Positions 1 through 6,832 of a DNA stretch of 14,092 nt are shown here, one piece after another; the first letter of the stretch is position 1; each line of letters opens with the position of its first letter. Below the pieces are notes generated by a model. That model was not told the origin of the DNA, made no database searches, and was given only the letters and a program-made list of their open reading frames with translations. A program made the translations under genes and the position numbers. The DNA is taken from positions 4,567 through 18,658 of the forward strand of contig DITO01000237.1 in assembly GCA_002422065.1 (NCBI GenBank). The letters run 5' to 3'. Source of the DNA: Erysipelotrichaceae bacterium UBA6182. Its GTDB lineage: Bacteria; Bacillota_I; Bacilli_A; Erysipelotrichales; Erysipelotrichaceae.

Positions 1-572
1 CCTAATGTTACTGTCTTAGTAGGGACACCCATTAAACGCGCTGTATATTCATTGGAAGCAGTTGTACGAATAGCTAATCCAACTTTAGTGTATTGTAGGA
101 CATAGAATAAGCCTCCCATAATTACTAATCCAAAGGTGATATTGAATAATCCGTTATAAGAGATATTAGCTCCAAGAAGTGTTAAATTTCCTGTTGGTAA
201 TAAACGTGGTAGGTTTAGAGGATCAACTCCAAAGAAAATAGGAGCAAGACCAACTAAAATCATAATGAGACCTAAGGTAATGATTTGCTTAGCCACTGGA
301 GATACTTTTTTAGTATGACGAATAATGACTAAGTCAATGAGCATCCCAATCACAAAAGCACTCATTAAACCGCCTACAATCGCAACCCATAATGGAACAC
401 CAAAGTTATTAAAGATGGTTGTTACCACGAAGGTATTAAACATTCCTAATGCTCCTTGAGAGAAGTTAGTGATGTTGGAAGTTTTAAAGACTAGAATAAT
501 CCCTAATGCAGCGAGTGCATAGACACTTCCGGTTTCAAGACTTCGAAGAAAGATTTGAATAAAAATACTCAT
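1..572 (-). CDS. livH: LivH-type branched-chain amino acid ABC transporter permease (C-terminus cut by window edge)
   Basis: Inner-membrane permease of a HAAT-family (branched-chain amino acid/amide type) ABC importer. Reading the minus strand from the ATG at 572 gives 190 uninterrupted codons to the window edge; the family is usually about 290 residues, so roughly the last 100 are missing. The N-terminus is typical LivH: a first hydrophobic segment, then NFSQGALGMF near residues 35-44, matching the family's NFAQGEL-like motif. Several further hydrophobic stretches follow. The visible end has GLAIRTTASNEYTARLMGVP, the cytoplasmic loop that contacts the ATPase. The start has a good ribosome site (GGGGAG, 7 nt upstream) and overlaps the KAS III-like stop codon as ATGA, so it is the last visible gene of the thiolase operon; livM, livG and livF would be expected next. 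The substrate cannot be read from sequence: relatives also carry amides, urea and aromatic or other carboxylic acids. Confidence 0.9.
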   Translation of the reverse strand, partial: MSIFIQIFLRSLETGSVYALAALGIILVFKTSNITNFSQGALGMFNTFVVTTIFNNFGVPLWVAIVGGLMSAFVIGMLIDLVIIRHTKKVSPVAKQIITLGLIMILVGLAPIFFGVDPLNLPRLLPTGNLTLLGANISYNGLFNITFGLVIMGGLFYVLQYTKVGLAIRTTASNEYTARLMGVPTKTVTL

Positions 573-1597
573 AACTTAACTCCCCATTGAACAATTGATG
601 CAGCCCAGACATAACCAATGCCTGCTGCAATCATACACATCTTAGTCCCTTGTTTTACTTTGCCTTCTTGTAAAGCAAGATAAAGCGAAAGGATTTGATC
701 AACTTGTCCGATATGACCAAATTTCTCTAGATAAATCGTTTGATTTTCATTAAGTCCTAAATCATGCAACATACCTAAATGAGCTGAGCGTTTAATATGA
801 AGGATATTTAAGTAATCAATGTCAGCGATTGTCATATTAGATTTACGACACGCTTCAAGGATACAATGCATCCAATTATGTTGACTCACTTCATTAAGAC
901 GATTCTTCATCTTTTCAGCATCCATAAGTCTTAATGACTTATATGCTTCGTTAATATTATCTTTTGTAATTGGACGACATTGTCCTCCAATCTCAACACC
1001 TGCTGTAAGAGATAATGAACCATCAGCGACAAGGTGTGATCCTAAGATGACATTCTTCCCTGCATTCTTGCGAAGAAGTAATGCTCCTCCTCCTCCACCA
1101 AGGTTATACATCATTGACATATTCTTATCTGTATAATCCACGAAATCACCATTGCGATAGCCACCCGCGACTAGAATCGTATCGATTTCATCATCTGCAA
1201 TTAACATATCTTTCGCCATCTTAATTGCAGCTAGTGATGTTGCACAGCGATTTTGAACATCAATACCCCAGGCATTGGTTGCTCCAATGCGATCTTGAAT
1301 ATAAAGCGCTGAGGTTGTAAGTGGATATTCTTTCCATTCTTCACCAAAACATAAGATAACATCGATTTCTAATGGATCTATGTTGGCATCTTTAACACAC
1401 TCAATGGCTGCAAGTGCTCCCATTTCCTGTGTTCCTTCTTTATCGTTAGGCACTCGTTTTTCAACAATCCCTAGCTTTTCAATAATAGCTTGTTCACTCC
1501 ACACTCCTTGAGTTTGCACTGAGATTTCCTGTGCTGTCATGATTTGTTGAGGAAGATAAACTCCAATTCCAATAATCCCTACATGATTCGAATTCAT
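569..1597 (-). CDS. KAS III (FabH)-like thiolase-fold condensing enzyme
   Basis: A 342-residue member of the beta-ketoacyl-ACP synthase III group of the thiolase superfamily, which forms C-C bonds by Claisen condensation through an acyl-cysteine. Visible landmarks: N-terminal GIIGIGVYLP (8-16); the putative nucleophile Cys118 in NRCATSLAA; a glycine-rich strand, NLGGGGGALLL (165-175), in place of FabH's FGDGAGA; His267 in LNILHIKR; and C-terminal AAGIGYVWAA resembling FabH's GFGAGFTWGA. At the third catalytic position, 28 residues after His267, KFGHIGQ has His295 where FabH has Asn (KYGN). The apparent triad is therefore Cys-His-His, unlike textbook FabH. The start overlaps the hydrolase stop by ATGA and has no clear ribosome site of its own, suggesting translational coupling. 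No acyl carrier protein or other fatty-acid synthesis gene is nearby, so I do not call it fabH. An acyl-CoA-using condensing enzyme or a thioesterase-like relative is as likely. Confidence 0.8.
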   Translation of the reverse strand: MNSNHVGIIGIGVYLPQQIMTAQEISVQTQGVWSEQAIIEKLGIVEKRVPNDKEGTQEMGALAAIECVKDANIDPLEIDVILCFGEEWKEYPLTTSALYIQDRIGATNAWGIDVQNRCATSLAAIKMAKDMLIADDEIDTILVAGGYRNGDFVDYTDKNMSMMYNLGGGGGALLLRKNAGKNVILGSHLVADGSLSLTAGVEIGGQCRPITKDNINEAYKSLRLMDAEKMKNRLNEVSQHNWMHCILEACRKSNMTIADIDYLNILHIKRSAHLGMLHDLGLNENQTIYLEKFGHIGQVDQILSLYLALQEGKVKQGTKMCMIAAGIGYVWAASIVQWGVKL

Positions 1598-2487
1598 GAT
1601 AGAACCACATTTTCTAAATCACTTATCCATGCTTCGAAATCATCATTAAGATAAGCATGACCAACATGTGGTATTAAATGAAGATGTGCTTTATCTTTAA
1701 AGAATTCTTTCATAGCATGTGCATACGCTACTGGGACTACTAGATCTTTCTCACCGTGCCAAATATGAACTGGACATTCGATTAAATCAGCACGTCCTGT
1801 ACCAGGGGCAAAACCAGAATGAGTGTTAGTCATATTGAAGACCATGAGTGAATAATCAATATCTACAAGATTTCGTTGTTTAAACATCTCTTCACAGTGA
1901 AGATCATAAGTAACTTCATCCGGTTGTTTTAAATTATAGATAAGCATATTCCATATCATCTTTATTAGAGGCTTATCTTTGTTTTGATAGGCCATGAGGA
2001 TAGGAACAACTTGAACCATATCTTGAGCAATTGTTTCTTTAGAAGTATGAGGCTTATCTAAGATAGGTTGTCCTGTTGCGTCTTTTTGATACATAGGATA
2101 GCCTGTTAAGCCAACACTATCTAATAAGATAACTTGTTTAAAACGATCATGAACTGACGCTGCCATTTCTAAGACAACACCACCCCCTGTTGACCATCCT
2201 AAAAGTGTTATATCTCTAAGATTTAAATGTTCAACCAGTTCATTAAGGTCATCCCCTAATTCTTTTAATGAATCAAAAGATTCATGATAGGTTGAATCTC
2301 CAAAGCCTCTCATATCAACAGCAATTACATTCATCGTCTTTGACAGACGTTCCATGGTTGGATAAAAGAAGACACGTGAGGACATATTACCATGCACAAG
2401 CATAAGTACTGGTCCTGATGTATTTGTTTGAGAATAAGCAATGGTTTCATGTTTAGAAGTAGTAAATGTGTGATGTGATAAACTCAT
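1594..2487 (-). CDS. alpha/beta-hydrolase fold protein
   Basis: A soluble 297-residue serine hydrolase with the complete fold signature. The oxyanion-hole motif HGN is at 32-34 and VDMRGFGDS at 57-65. The nucleophile elbow GWSTGG has Ser99, the acid is Asp248 in WHGEKDLVVP, and the catalytic His is His277 in PHVGHAYLND. A cap of about 100 residues (125-225) separates the core halves. There is no signal peptide, so it is cytoplasmic. The start has a GAGGG ribosome site 7 nt upstream and lies 19 nt after the thiolase stop; its own stop overlaps the next gene as ATGA. Such enzymes cleave esters, C-C bonds of beta-diketones or thioesters. Lying between a thiolase and a KAS III-like enzyme, it may hydrolyse an acyl-CoA or ketoacyl product or an imported ester, but the sequence does not settle which. 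Confidence 0.85.
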   Translation of the reverse strand: MSLSHHTFTTSKHETIAYSQTNTSGPVLMLVHGNMSSRVFFYPTMERLSKTMNVIAVDMRGFGDSTYHESFDSLKELGDDLNELVEHLNLRDITLLGWSTGGGVVLEMAASVHDRFKQVILLDSVGLTGYPMYQKDATGQPILDKPHTSKETIAQDMVQVVPILMAYQNKDKPLIKMIWNMLIYNLKQPDEVTYDLHCEEMFKQRNLVDIDYSLMVFNMTNTHSGFAPGTGRADLIECPVHIWHGEKDLVVPVAYAHAMKEFFKDKAHLHLIPHVGHAYLNDDFEAWISDLENVVLS

Positions 2488-2506
2488 ATTTGTACCCTCA
2501 ATCAGA

Positions 2507-3727
2507 TTAAATTGATTGTCCTTTCATACTTTTAACAATTATGGCAGTTCCCATACCACCACCGATACATAGTGATGCAAGACCATAAGTCTTATCCATA
2601 TGATGTAAATCATAAACGAGTGTTGTTAAGATACGATTACCACTTGCGCCTACAGGATGTCCTAAAGCGATTGCTCCACCTTTAGGATTAGTTTTTGAAA
2701 GTATTTCTTCTTCAGTGACATTAAACAACTGAGATAGTTCATGGACAACGCCAATAGCTTGGGCAGCAAATGCTTCGTTAAGTTCAAAGACTTCAATATC
2801 GCTAATGGACATATTTGAATTAGCTAGTGCTTGTTTGATTGCTGGGGTTGGTCCTAAACCCATAATAAGTGGATCAACACCACCTTGACCAAATCCAATG
2901 ATTTCTACTAGCGGTGTAAGATTATATTTCTTAAGAGATTCTTCATCAACCACAAGCATCATACTTGCACCATCATTGATGCCACTAGCATTACCCGCAG
3001 TCACACTGCCTTCTTTCACGAAGGCAGGTCTAAGTGAAGCGAGTTTGTCCAGGGAGGTCTTCCGATTTGGATACTCATCATCTTTTATTAAAACAACTTC
3101 TCTTCCTACTTTAACTTCTACAGGGACGATTTCATCAACGAACAATCCTTCATCTTGAGCTTTGATTGCTTTAGTTTGAGATTGAATTGCAAATAGATCT
3201 TGGCGCTCTCTTGAAATGTTATATTTAGTTGCAATATTCTCAGCAGTAACACCCATATGAATACCATGGAATGCATCATTAAGGGCATCATCAATCATAT
3301 GATCTTTCATAGTAATGTTTCCCATTTTAATTCCATTACGTGCTTGTTTTGGAAGTAAGAAAGGAGATTGACTCATCGATTCAGCACCCCCAGCAAGAAT
3401 CATATGATAACCAAGTTGGATGTTTGCATAGGCTAACATAACTGCTTTCATACCACTACCACATGCAATGTTAATGCTGTAAGCAGGGACTGTGTTGGGA
3501 ACACCACCTTTAATACTACATTGGCGAGCAATCCCTTGACCTTGTCCTGCAGGTAAGATATTACCTACAATTACTTCATCAAGAAGTGATGGATCAATCT
3601 TTGTATCCTCTAATACTGCTTTAATGGCTACTGCTCCTAATTCTGATGCACTTACGTCTTTTAAAGTTCCTAAAAATGATCCGATTGGGGTGCGCTTAGC
3701 ACTGGCAATGAAAACTCGTTTATTCAT
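2507..3727 (-). CDS. acetyl-CoA C-acetyltransferase (thiolase II)
   Basis: Thiolase of 406 residues, slightly longer than the usual 390-395. It interconverts two acetyl-CoA and acetoacetyl-CoA plus CoA, or cleaves a longer 3-ketoacyl-CoA. Landmarks in order: ASAKRTPIGSFLG (8-20), the acyl-accepting Cys89 in NIACGSGMKA, GGAESMSQSPF (113-123), NEAFA (317-321), His357 in GHPVGASG, and the second catalytic Cys387 in LCIGGGMG. All catalytic residues are present. The start is supported by an AAAGGAG ribosome site 7 nt upstream. It is the first gene of the leftward operon and has its own promoter at 3808-3836. The cre-like element at 3845-3858 may tie it to carbon supply, as may its divergent neighbour ackA, which also draws on the acetyl-CoA pool. 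Whether it works in synthesis or degradation is not decidable here; no hydroxyacyl-CoA dehydrogenase or CoA-transferase is visible. Gene names such as atoB or thlA would fit but are not distinguishable. Confidence 0.93.
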   Translation of the reverse strand: MNKRVFIASAKRTPIGSFLGTLKDVSASELGAVAIKAVLEDTKIDPSLLDEVIVGNILPAGQGQGIARQCSIKGGVPNTVPAYSINIACGSGMKAVMLAYANIQLGYHMILAGGAESMSQSPFLLPKQARNGIKMGNITMKDHMIDDALNDAFHGIHMGVTAENIATKYNISRERQDLFAIQSQTKAIKAQDEGLFVDEIVPVEVKVGREVVLIKDDEYPNRKTSLDKLASLRPAFVKEGSVTAGNASGINDGASMMLVVDEESLKKYNLTPLVEIIGFGQGGVDPLIMGLGPTPAIKQALANSNMSISDIEVFELNEAFAAQAIGVVHELSQLFNVTEEEILSKTNPKGGAIALGHPVGASGNRILTTLVYDLHHMDKTYGLASLCIGGGMGTAIIVKSMKGQSI

Positions 3728-3807
3728 GGAATTCTCCTTTTTAATTGATTAATTTGTTAAAACCTATAAGCATTTTGAATATGAATACTGATTCACCTTA
3801 TACCTTT

Positions 3808-3836
3808 AATTTACACCTCCTCAATATAATTGTCAA
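3808..3836 (-). promoter_or_regulatory. promoter of the thiolase operon
   Basis: On the minus strand a perfect TTGACA (3836-3831) is followed after 17 bp by TAAATT (3813-3808), four of six matches to TATAAT. The predicted start near 3801 leaves a leader of about 73 nt before the thiolase ATG. The leader contains a short imperfect palindrome, GAATCAGTATTC, but no riboswitch I recognise. Confidence 0.6.
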
Positions 3837-3844
3837 CAGTTTTT

Positions 3845-3858
3845 TGTAAACGGTTACA
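3845..3858. promoter_or_regulatory. cre-like site (CcpA operator) in the divergent control region
   Basis: TGTAAACGGTTACA fits the cre consensus TGNAANCGNTNNCA at every fixed position, and it sits in a longer palindrome, TTTGTAA-ACGG-TTACAAA (3843-3860). It ends 15 bp before the ackA -35 box, so its centre is about 58 bp upstream of the predicted ackA start. In Bacillus subtilis CcpA activates ackA from a site at a similar distance. On the other side it lies 8 bp upstream of the thiolase -35 box (centre near -50). Another LacI-family repressor could also bind such a palindrome. Confidence 0.72.
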
Positions 3859-3873
3859 AATATTTCTTTTTAC

Positions 3874-3903
3874 TTGACACACACTAAAAGAGTGGGCTAA
3901 ACT
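3874..3903 (+). promoter_or_regulatory. ackA promoter
   Basis: A perfect TTGACA (3874-3879) is followed after 18 bp by TAAACT (3898-3903), four of six matches to the -10 consensus. Transcription should start near 3910, giving a leader of about 34 nt with the ribosome site AAGGAG at 3928-3933. The rather weak -10 box suits a promoter helped by an activator bound at the upstream cre. Confidence 0.6.
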
Positions 3904-3943
3904 GAACGTATTAATCCGACAAAATCTAAGGAGAATATTTAAC

Positions 3944-5128
3944 ATGCCCAATATATTATCATTAAATTCAGGGAGTTCATCATGTAAAGCACAGCTTTAT
4001 GAGATGCCATCTCAACGAGTATTATGTAGTGCTGTGTTTGAACGCATTGGTCTAAGTGAAGGAATTGCAAAGCTTTCTTTCAATAATCAAACCCTAACAC
4101 TTAACCAAGACTTCAAGACTCATCATGATGCAATCTTAACTTTACTCAATAATCTTATTCAAAATAAGATCATTGAATCCTATGATGACATCAATGCGGT
4201 AGGACATCGTGTTGTTCATGGTGGAGAGAAGTATTCTAAGTCAGTTATTATTGATGAAAAGGTTGCTACTGATATTCTAGCATTAAGTGCATTAGCACCA
4301 TTACATAATCCAGCAAATCATCTAGGTATTATGGTGACATCTCAACTTATGCCTAATGCAACTCAAGTTGCTGTATTTGATACTGCATTTCATCAAACAT
4401 TGAAGCCACAAGTATATCTGTATCCTATTCCTCGCTCATTCTATCAAAAACATAAAGTTCGTAAATATGGTTTCCATGGAACTTCTCATCGTTATGTTTC
4501 CGCAAGAACCCTTGAAGCCTTAGATAATCCACAAGCTAAGATTATTGTTTGTCATTTAGGCAATGGAGCTTCTTTAGCGGCGATTGATGCTGGTAAATGC
4601 GTAAATACTTCAATGGGCTTTACTCCTTTAGCTGGAATCATGATGGGAACTCGCTCAGGTGATATTGATCCATCCATTATTCCATTTGTTCAAAAAGCAT
4701 TACACCTCAACAGTGATGATGCATTAGAAGTCTTTAATAAAGAATCTGGTTTATTAGGTGTTTCTGGCATCTCTTCAGACATGCGTGATATTCATAAAGC
4801 CATGGAAGAAGGCCATCCTGATGCAATCTTAGCTATTGATATGTATGTTGAAAGAATTGGGATGCTTATTGCATCATACATTGCACAACTTAAAGGTTGT
4901 GATGCGATTGTATTTACTGCAGGGGTAGGAGAAAACGCTGTGTTTATACGTGAGCGTGTTATTGCTTACCTTACTCCAGTATTCAATGTGAAAATAGATA
5001 CTGAACTCAATAAAAAACGTGGTGAGTTCTTAGATCTTACTTTAGATGGTTCATCAATGAAGGTTTATGTTATTCCTACCAATGAAGAATTAATGATTGC
5101 CTTAGATACTTTTCAATTAATTGCATAA
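3944..5128 (+). CDS. ackA: acetate kinase
   Basis: Cytoplasmic ASKHA-fold kinase of 394 residues, the usual length. It transfers phosphate between acetyl phosphate and ADP, giving ATP and acetate in the last step of overflow or fermentative acetate production. Family motifs are complete: LNSGSSS with Asn8, VGHRVVHGG with Arg89, FDTAFH with Asp146, KYGFHGTSHR with His178, HLGNGAS (204-210), GTRSGDIDP with Arg237, FTAGVGENA (324-332) and PTNEE with Glu381. The ATG at 3944 has an AAGGAG ribosome site 10 nt upstream. It is the only plus-strand gene here, has its own promoter and a terminator right after its stop, and is therefore monocistronic. No phosphotransacetylase (pta) gene is in view, as is common in Firmicutes, where the two are often unlinked. 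The cre-like site upstream suggests CcpA-dependent activation when sugar is plentiful. Confidence 0.98.
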   Translation: MPNILSLNSGSSSCKAQLYEMPSQRVLCSAVFERIGLSEGIAKLSFNNQTLTLNQDFKTHHDAILTLLNNLIQNKIIESYDDINAVGHRVVHGGEKYSKSVIIDEKVATDILALSALAPLHNPANHLGIMVTSQLMPNATQVAVFDTAFHQTLKPQVYLYPIPRSFYQKHKVRKYGFHGTSHRYVSARTLEALDNPQAKIIVCHLGNGASLAAIDAGKCVNTSMGFTPLAGIMMGTRSGDIDPSIIPFVQKALHLNSDDALEVFNKESGLLGVSGISSDMRDIHKAMEEGHPDAILAIDMYVERIGMLIASYIAQLKGCDAIVFTAGVGENAVFIRERVIAYLTPVFNVKIDTELNKKRGEFLDLTLDGSSMKVYVIPTNEELMIALDTFQLIA

Positions 5129-5130
5129 CA

Positions 5131-5153
5131 AAATAGGCGAAAGCCTATTTTTT
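5131..5153 (+). terminator. Rho-independent terminator of ackA
   Basis: An 8-bp stem, AAATAGGC/GCCTATTT (5131-5138 with 5143-5150), closes a GAAA tetraloop and runs into T residues up to 5153. It begins 2 nt after the ackA stop codon. No transcript from the other side needs it, because mtlD has its own terminator. Confidence 0.9.
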
Positions 5154-5221
5154 GATTGCATAATGATATTTGATTCATCCACTTACTATATCTTTATTCA
5201 ACTCTATATACTAAATCACTA

Positions 5222-5254
5222 TTAAAAAAGATAGACATATGTCATGCCTATCTT
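5222..5254 (-). terminator. Rho-independent terminator of the mtlRFD transcript
   Basis: On the minus strand an 11-bp stem, AAGATAGGCAT with ATGTCTATCTT (one G-U pair), closes a 5-nt loop and is followed by TTTT (TTTTTT counting the last two stem bases) and then AAT. It starts 7 nt after the mtlD stop codon and faces the ackA terminator across about 70 bp in which I see nothing else. Confidence 0.88.
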
Positions 5255-5261
5255 GTGGATT

Positions 5262-6362
5262 TTAATATACTTTCTTAATCGTTTTTCTAGTCTTAATAAT
5301 CTCATTTACACTCTTTTCATCAAGTTCTAGTCCTAACAAAAACTTCTTGAGTTCTTCTTCACTCATGTGTGAAAGTTTCATTCCTTCATCATCATGATTA
5401 TAAAGTGTGGCTGCTGCACATGCTAGATAGGCGAAGTGTGGTGTTTGATTTAATGAAATCAAGGTATCAATACCCATACTAAGTCTTTCATGTTTTGCTA
5501 GCTTACGAATTGGTGTTCGACCTACTCGTACACAATCATCTTGAAGTAACTTATTCTTAAATCTCTTAATAACCTTATCTTCCATTTTAAGCAAATCATT
5601 CTCATTTAGATTGAAGATATGTTGTAGGAAGACCCGATGCTCACTTAATAGTCCTCTCACTGATTTTTCGATTTCAGGATTATTTATTGCTTCATCAATC
5701 ATTTCATGTCCATAGATTAACCCTAAATATGCTGTAAAAGCATGAGCCCCATTAACCATAAGAAGCTTTCTCTTAATATAAGGTTCCAAATCATTGACTT
5801 CAATGACATCTTTTAATCCTAAAGGTTTTTCTGTTTCCACAATCCATTCAAAACTAGGTTCTACTTTAACATCTAAGCTGCCTGCTTCTTGAGACATTGG
5901 TACGATACGATCCACTGCCGCATCAAGAAACTGAACATTCTTAGGTAAAACACTCAAACTATCTGATACATGTTCTTTAAGCTTTGAAGATCCTCCAACC
6001 ATGTTTTCACATGCAATGACGTTATGTGATAAGTGAGGATTATCCTCATAGATCTTTGCGAGTGTTGCCCCTACATGTTTTAGTACATTAGGACCCACTG
6101 CAGTAAAGATAAAATCAACCTCTTGAACAGCTTGAGACAGTTTTTCCATATCTTGTGAATGGATTGCATCCACATTACTTATCACTATATTTGTCCGTTC
6201 TTCATCTAGCAAATGAATAGTGTATTCATGTTTTTCTGATATAAGAGCAAGTAGTGTTTCATTCACATCCACAAAGGTAAGTCTAATATCTGATTCTTGG
6301 CATACTTGTGCTATGAATCCTCGTCCAATGTTTCCTGCTCCAAAACACAATGCTTTTCTCAT
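5262..6362 (-). CDS. mtlD: mannitol-1-phosphate 5-dehydrogenase
   Basis: Oxidises mannitol-1-phosphate from the PTS to fructose-6-phosphate with NAD+, feeding glycolysis. The 366 residues are close to the family's usual 380. The N-terminal Rossmann motif FGAGNIGRGF is at 7-16, and the acidic residue of the NAD site is Asp32 in FVDVN. The C-terminal domain carries the polyol dehydrogenase signature with Lys199, Asn204 and His207 in KLLMVNGAHAF, at the Lys-x4-Asn-x2-His spacing of the long-chain mannitol dehydrogenases. The ATG at 6362 overlaps the mtlF stop as ATGA, so translation is probably coupled. It is the last gene of the mannitol module and is followed by a terminator. The product is soluble and cytoplasmic. 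Regulation should follow the mtlR-mtlF transcript. Nothing looks broken. Confidence 0.97.
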   Translation of the reverse strand: MRKALCFGAGNIGRGFIAQVCQESDIRLTFVDVNETLLALISEKHEYTIHLLDEERTNIVISNVDAIHSQDMEKLSQAVQEVDFIFTAVGPNVLKHVGATLAKIYEDNPHLSHNVIACENMVGGSSKLKEHVSDSLSVLPKNVQFLDAAVDRIVPMSQEAGSLDVKVEPSFEWIVETEKPLGLKDVIEVNDLEPYIKRKLLMVNGAHAFTAYLGLIYGHEMIDEAINNPEIEKSVRGLLSEHRVFLQHIFNLNENDLLKMEDKVIKRFKNKLLQDDCVRVGRTPIRKLAKHERLSMGIDTLISLNQTPHFAYLACAAATLYNHDDEGMKLSHMSEEELKKFLLGLELDEKSVNEIIKTRKTIKKVY

Positions 6363-6823
6363 ACTTTTTCTCCAGTTGTAATGAAGTGGTGAATTGAACT
6401 AAAATCTTCCATTTTAAGTAGGGCTTCGACATTATCCATATCCCCAAAAATGGTTGATAAGTTCGCAAGAATTGACATATGTTCTTCATTCTTCCCAGCA
6501 ATACCAATAATTACAAACGCCTGTTCTCCACCCCATTCGATACCATGTTTAAGAAGGGCGACACTAATACCACTTTGTTTAATGAATTGCTTGCCATCAT
6601 TAGTACCATGAGGAATGGCTAATGAATTCCCAATATAGACTGATAATTCTTCATTACGATCATGCATACTTGCAACATACTCTTCACTAACATATCCGCT
6701 CTTAACAAGCATAGATCCTACAAGCTCAATAGCCTCTTCAATAGAAATAGGCTCATGAACCCATTTAATGTTCTCCTCTTTCAGTAATGGTAATGTCTTT
6801 GTTTTAAATAAATTGAATTTCAT
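6359..6823 (-). CDS. mtlF: mannitol-specific PTS enzyme IIA
   Basis: Soluble phosphocarrier of the fructose/mannitol EIIA class, 154 residues. It takes phosphate from HPr and passes it to the EIIB domain of MtlA. The phosphorylated histidine is His72 in SLAIPHGTN, and a second conserved histidine, His115, follows in NEEHMSILANLS. Its EIIA domain covers the whole chain apart from the first 15 or so residues. The gene starts 9 nt after mtlR with an AGGAG ribosome site that overlaps the mtlR stop codon, and ends in a 4-nt overlap with mtlD. A separate EIIA fits with MtlA here lacking one, as in Geobacillus, Clostridium and Streptococcus mtl operons. By family knowledge, it may also influence MtlR by phosphorylating it or signalling sugar flow. 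Confidence 0.96.
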   Translation of the reverse strand: MKFNLFKTKTLPLLKEENIKWVHEPISIEEAIELVGSMLVKSGYVSEEYVASMHDRNEELSVYIGNSLAIPHGTNDGKQFIKQSGISVALLKHGIEWGGEQAFVIIGIAGKNEEHMSILANLSTIFGDMDNVEALLKMEDFSSIHHFITTGEKV

Positions 6824-6832
6824 ATGGTGCTC

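Noticed and set aside
2898..3158. Plus-strand open frame inside the thiolase gene; similar ones inside mtlR (8448-8672), mtlA (9387-9629) and the NYN gene (11997-12293).
   Set aside because: All lie antisense within well-supported genes, lack ribosome sites and family motifs, and have low-complexity shadow-like composition.
3814..3826. GAGGAGGTG on the minus strand, a near-perfect ribosome site.
   Set aside because: It lies inside the spacer of the thiolase promoter, upstream of the predicted transcript start, and no start codon follows at usable distance.
6283..6507. Minus-strand open frame across the mtlF/mtlD junction, and another inside mtlR (7273-7473).
   Set aside because: They are alternative frames of genes whose full-length products carry all expected catalytic motifs.
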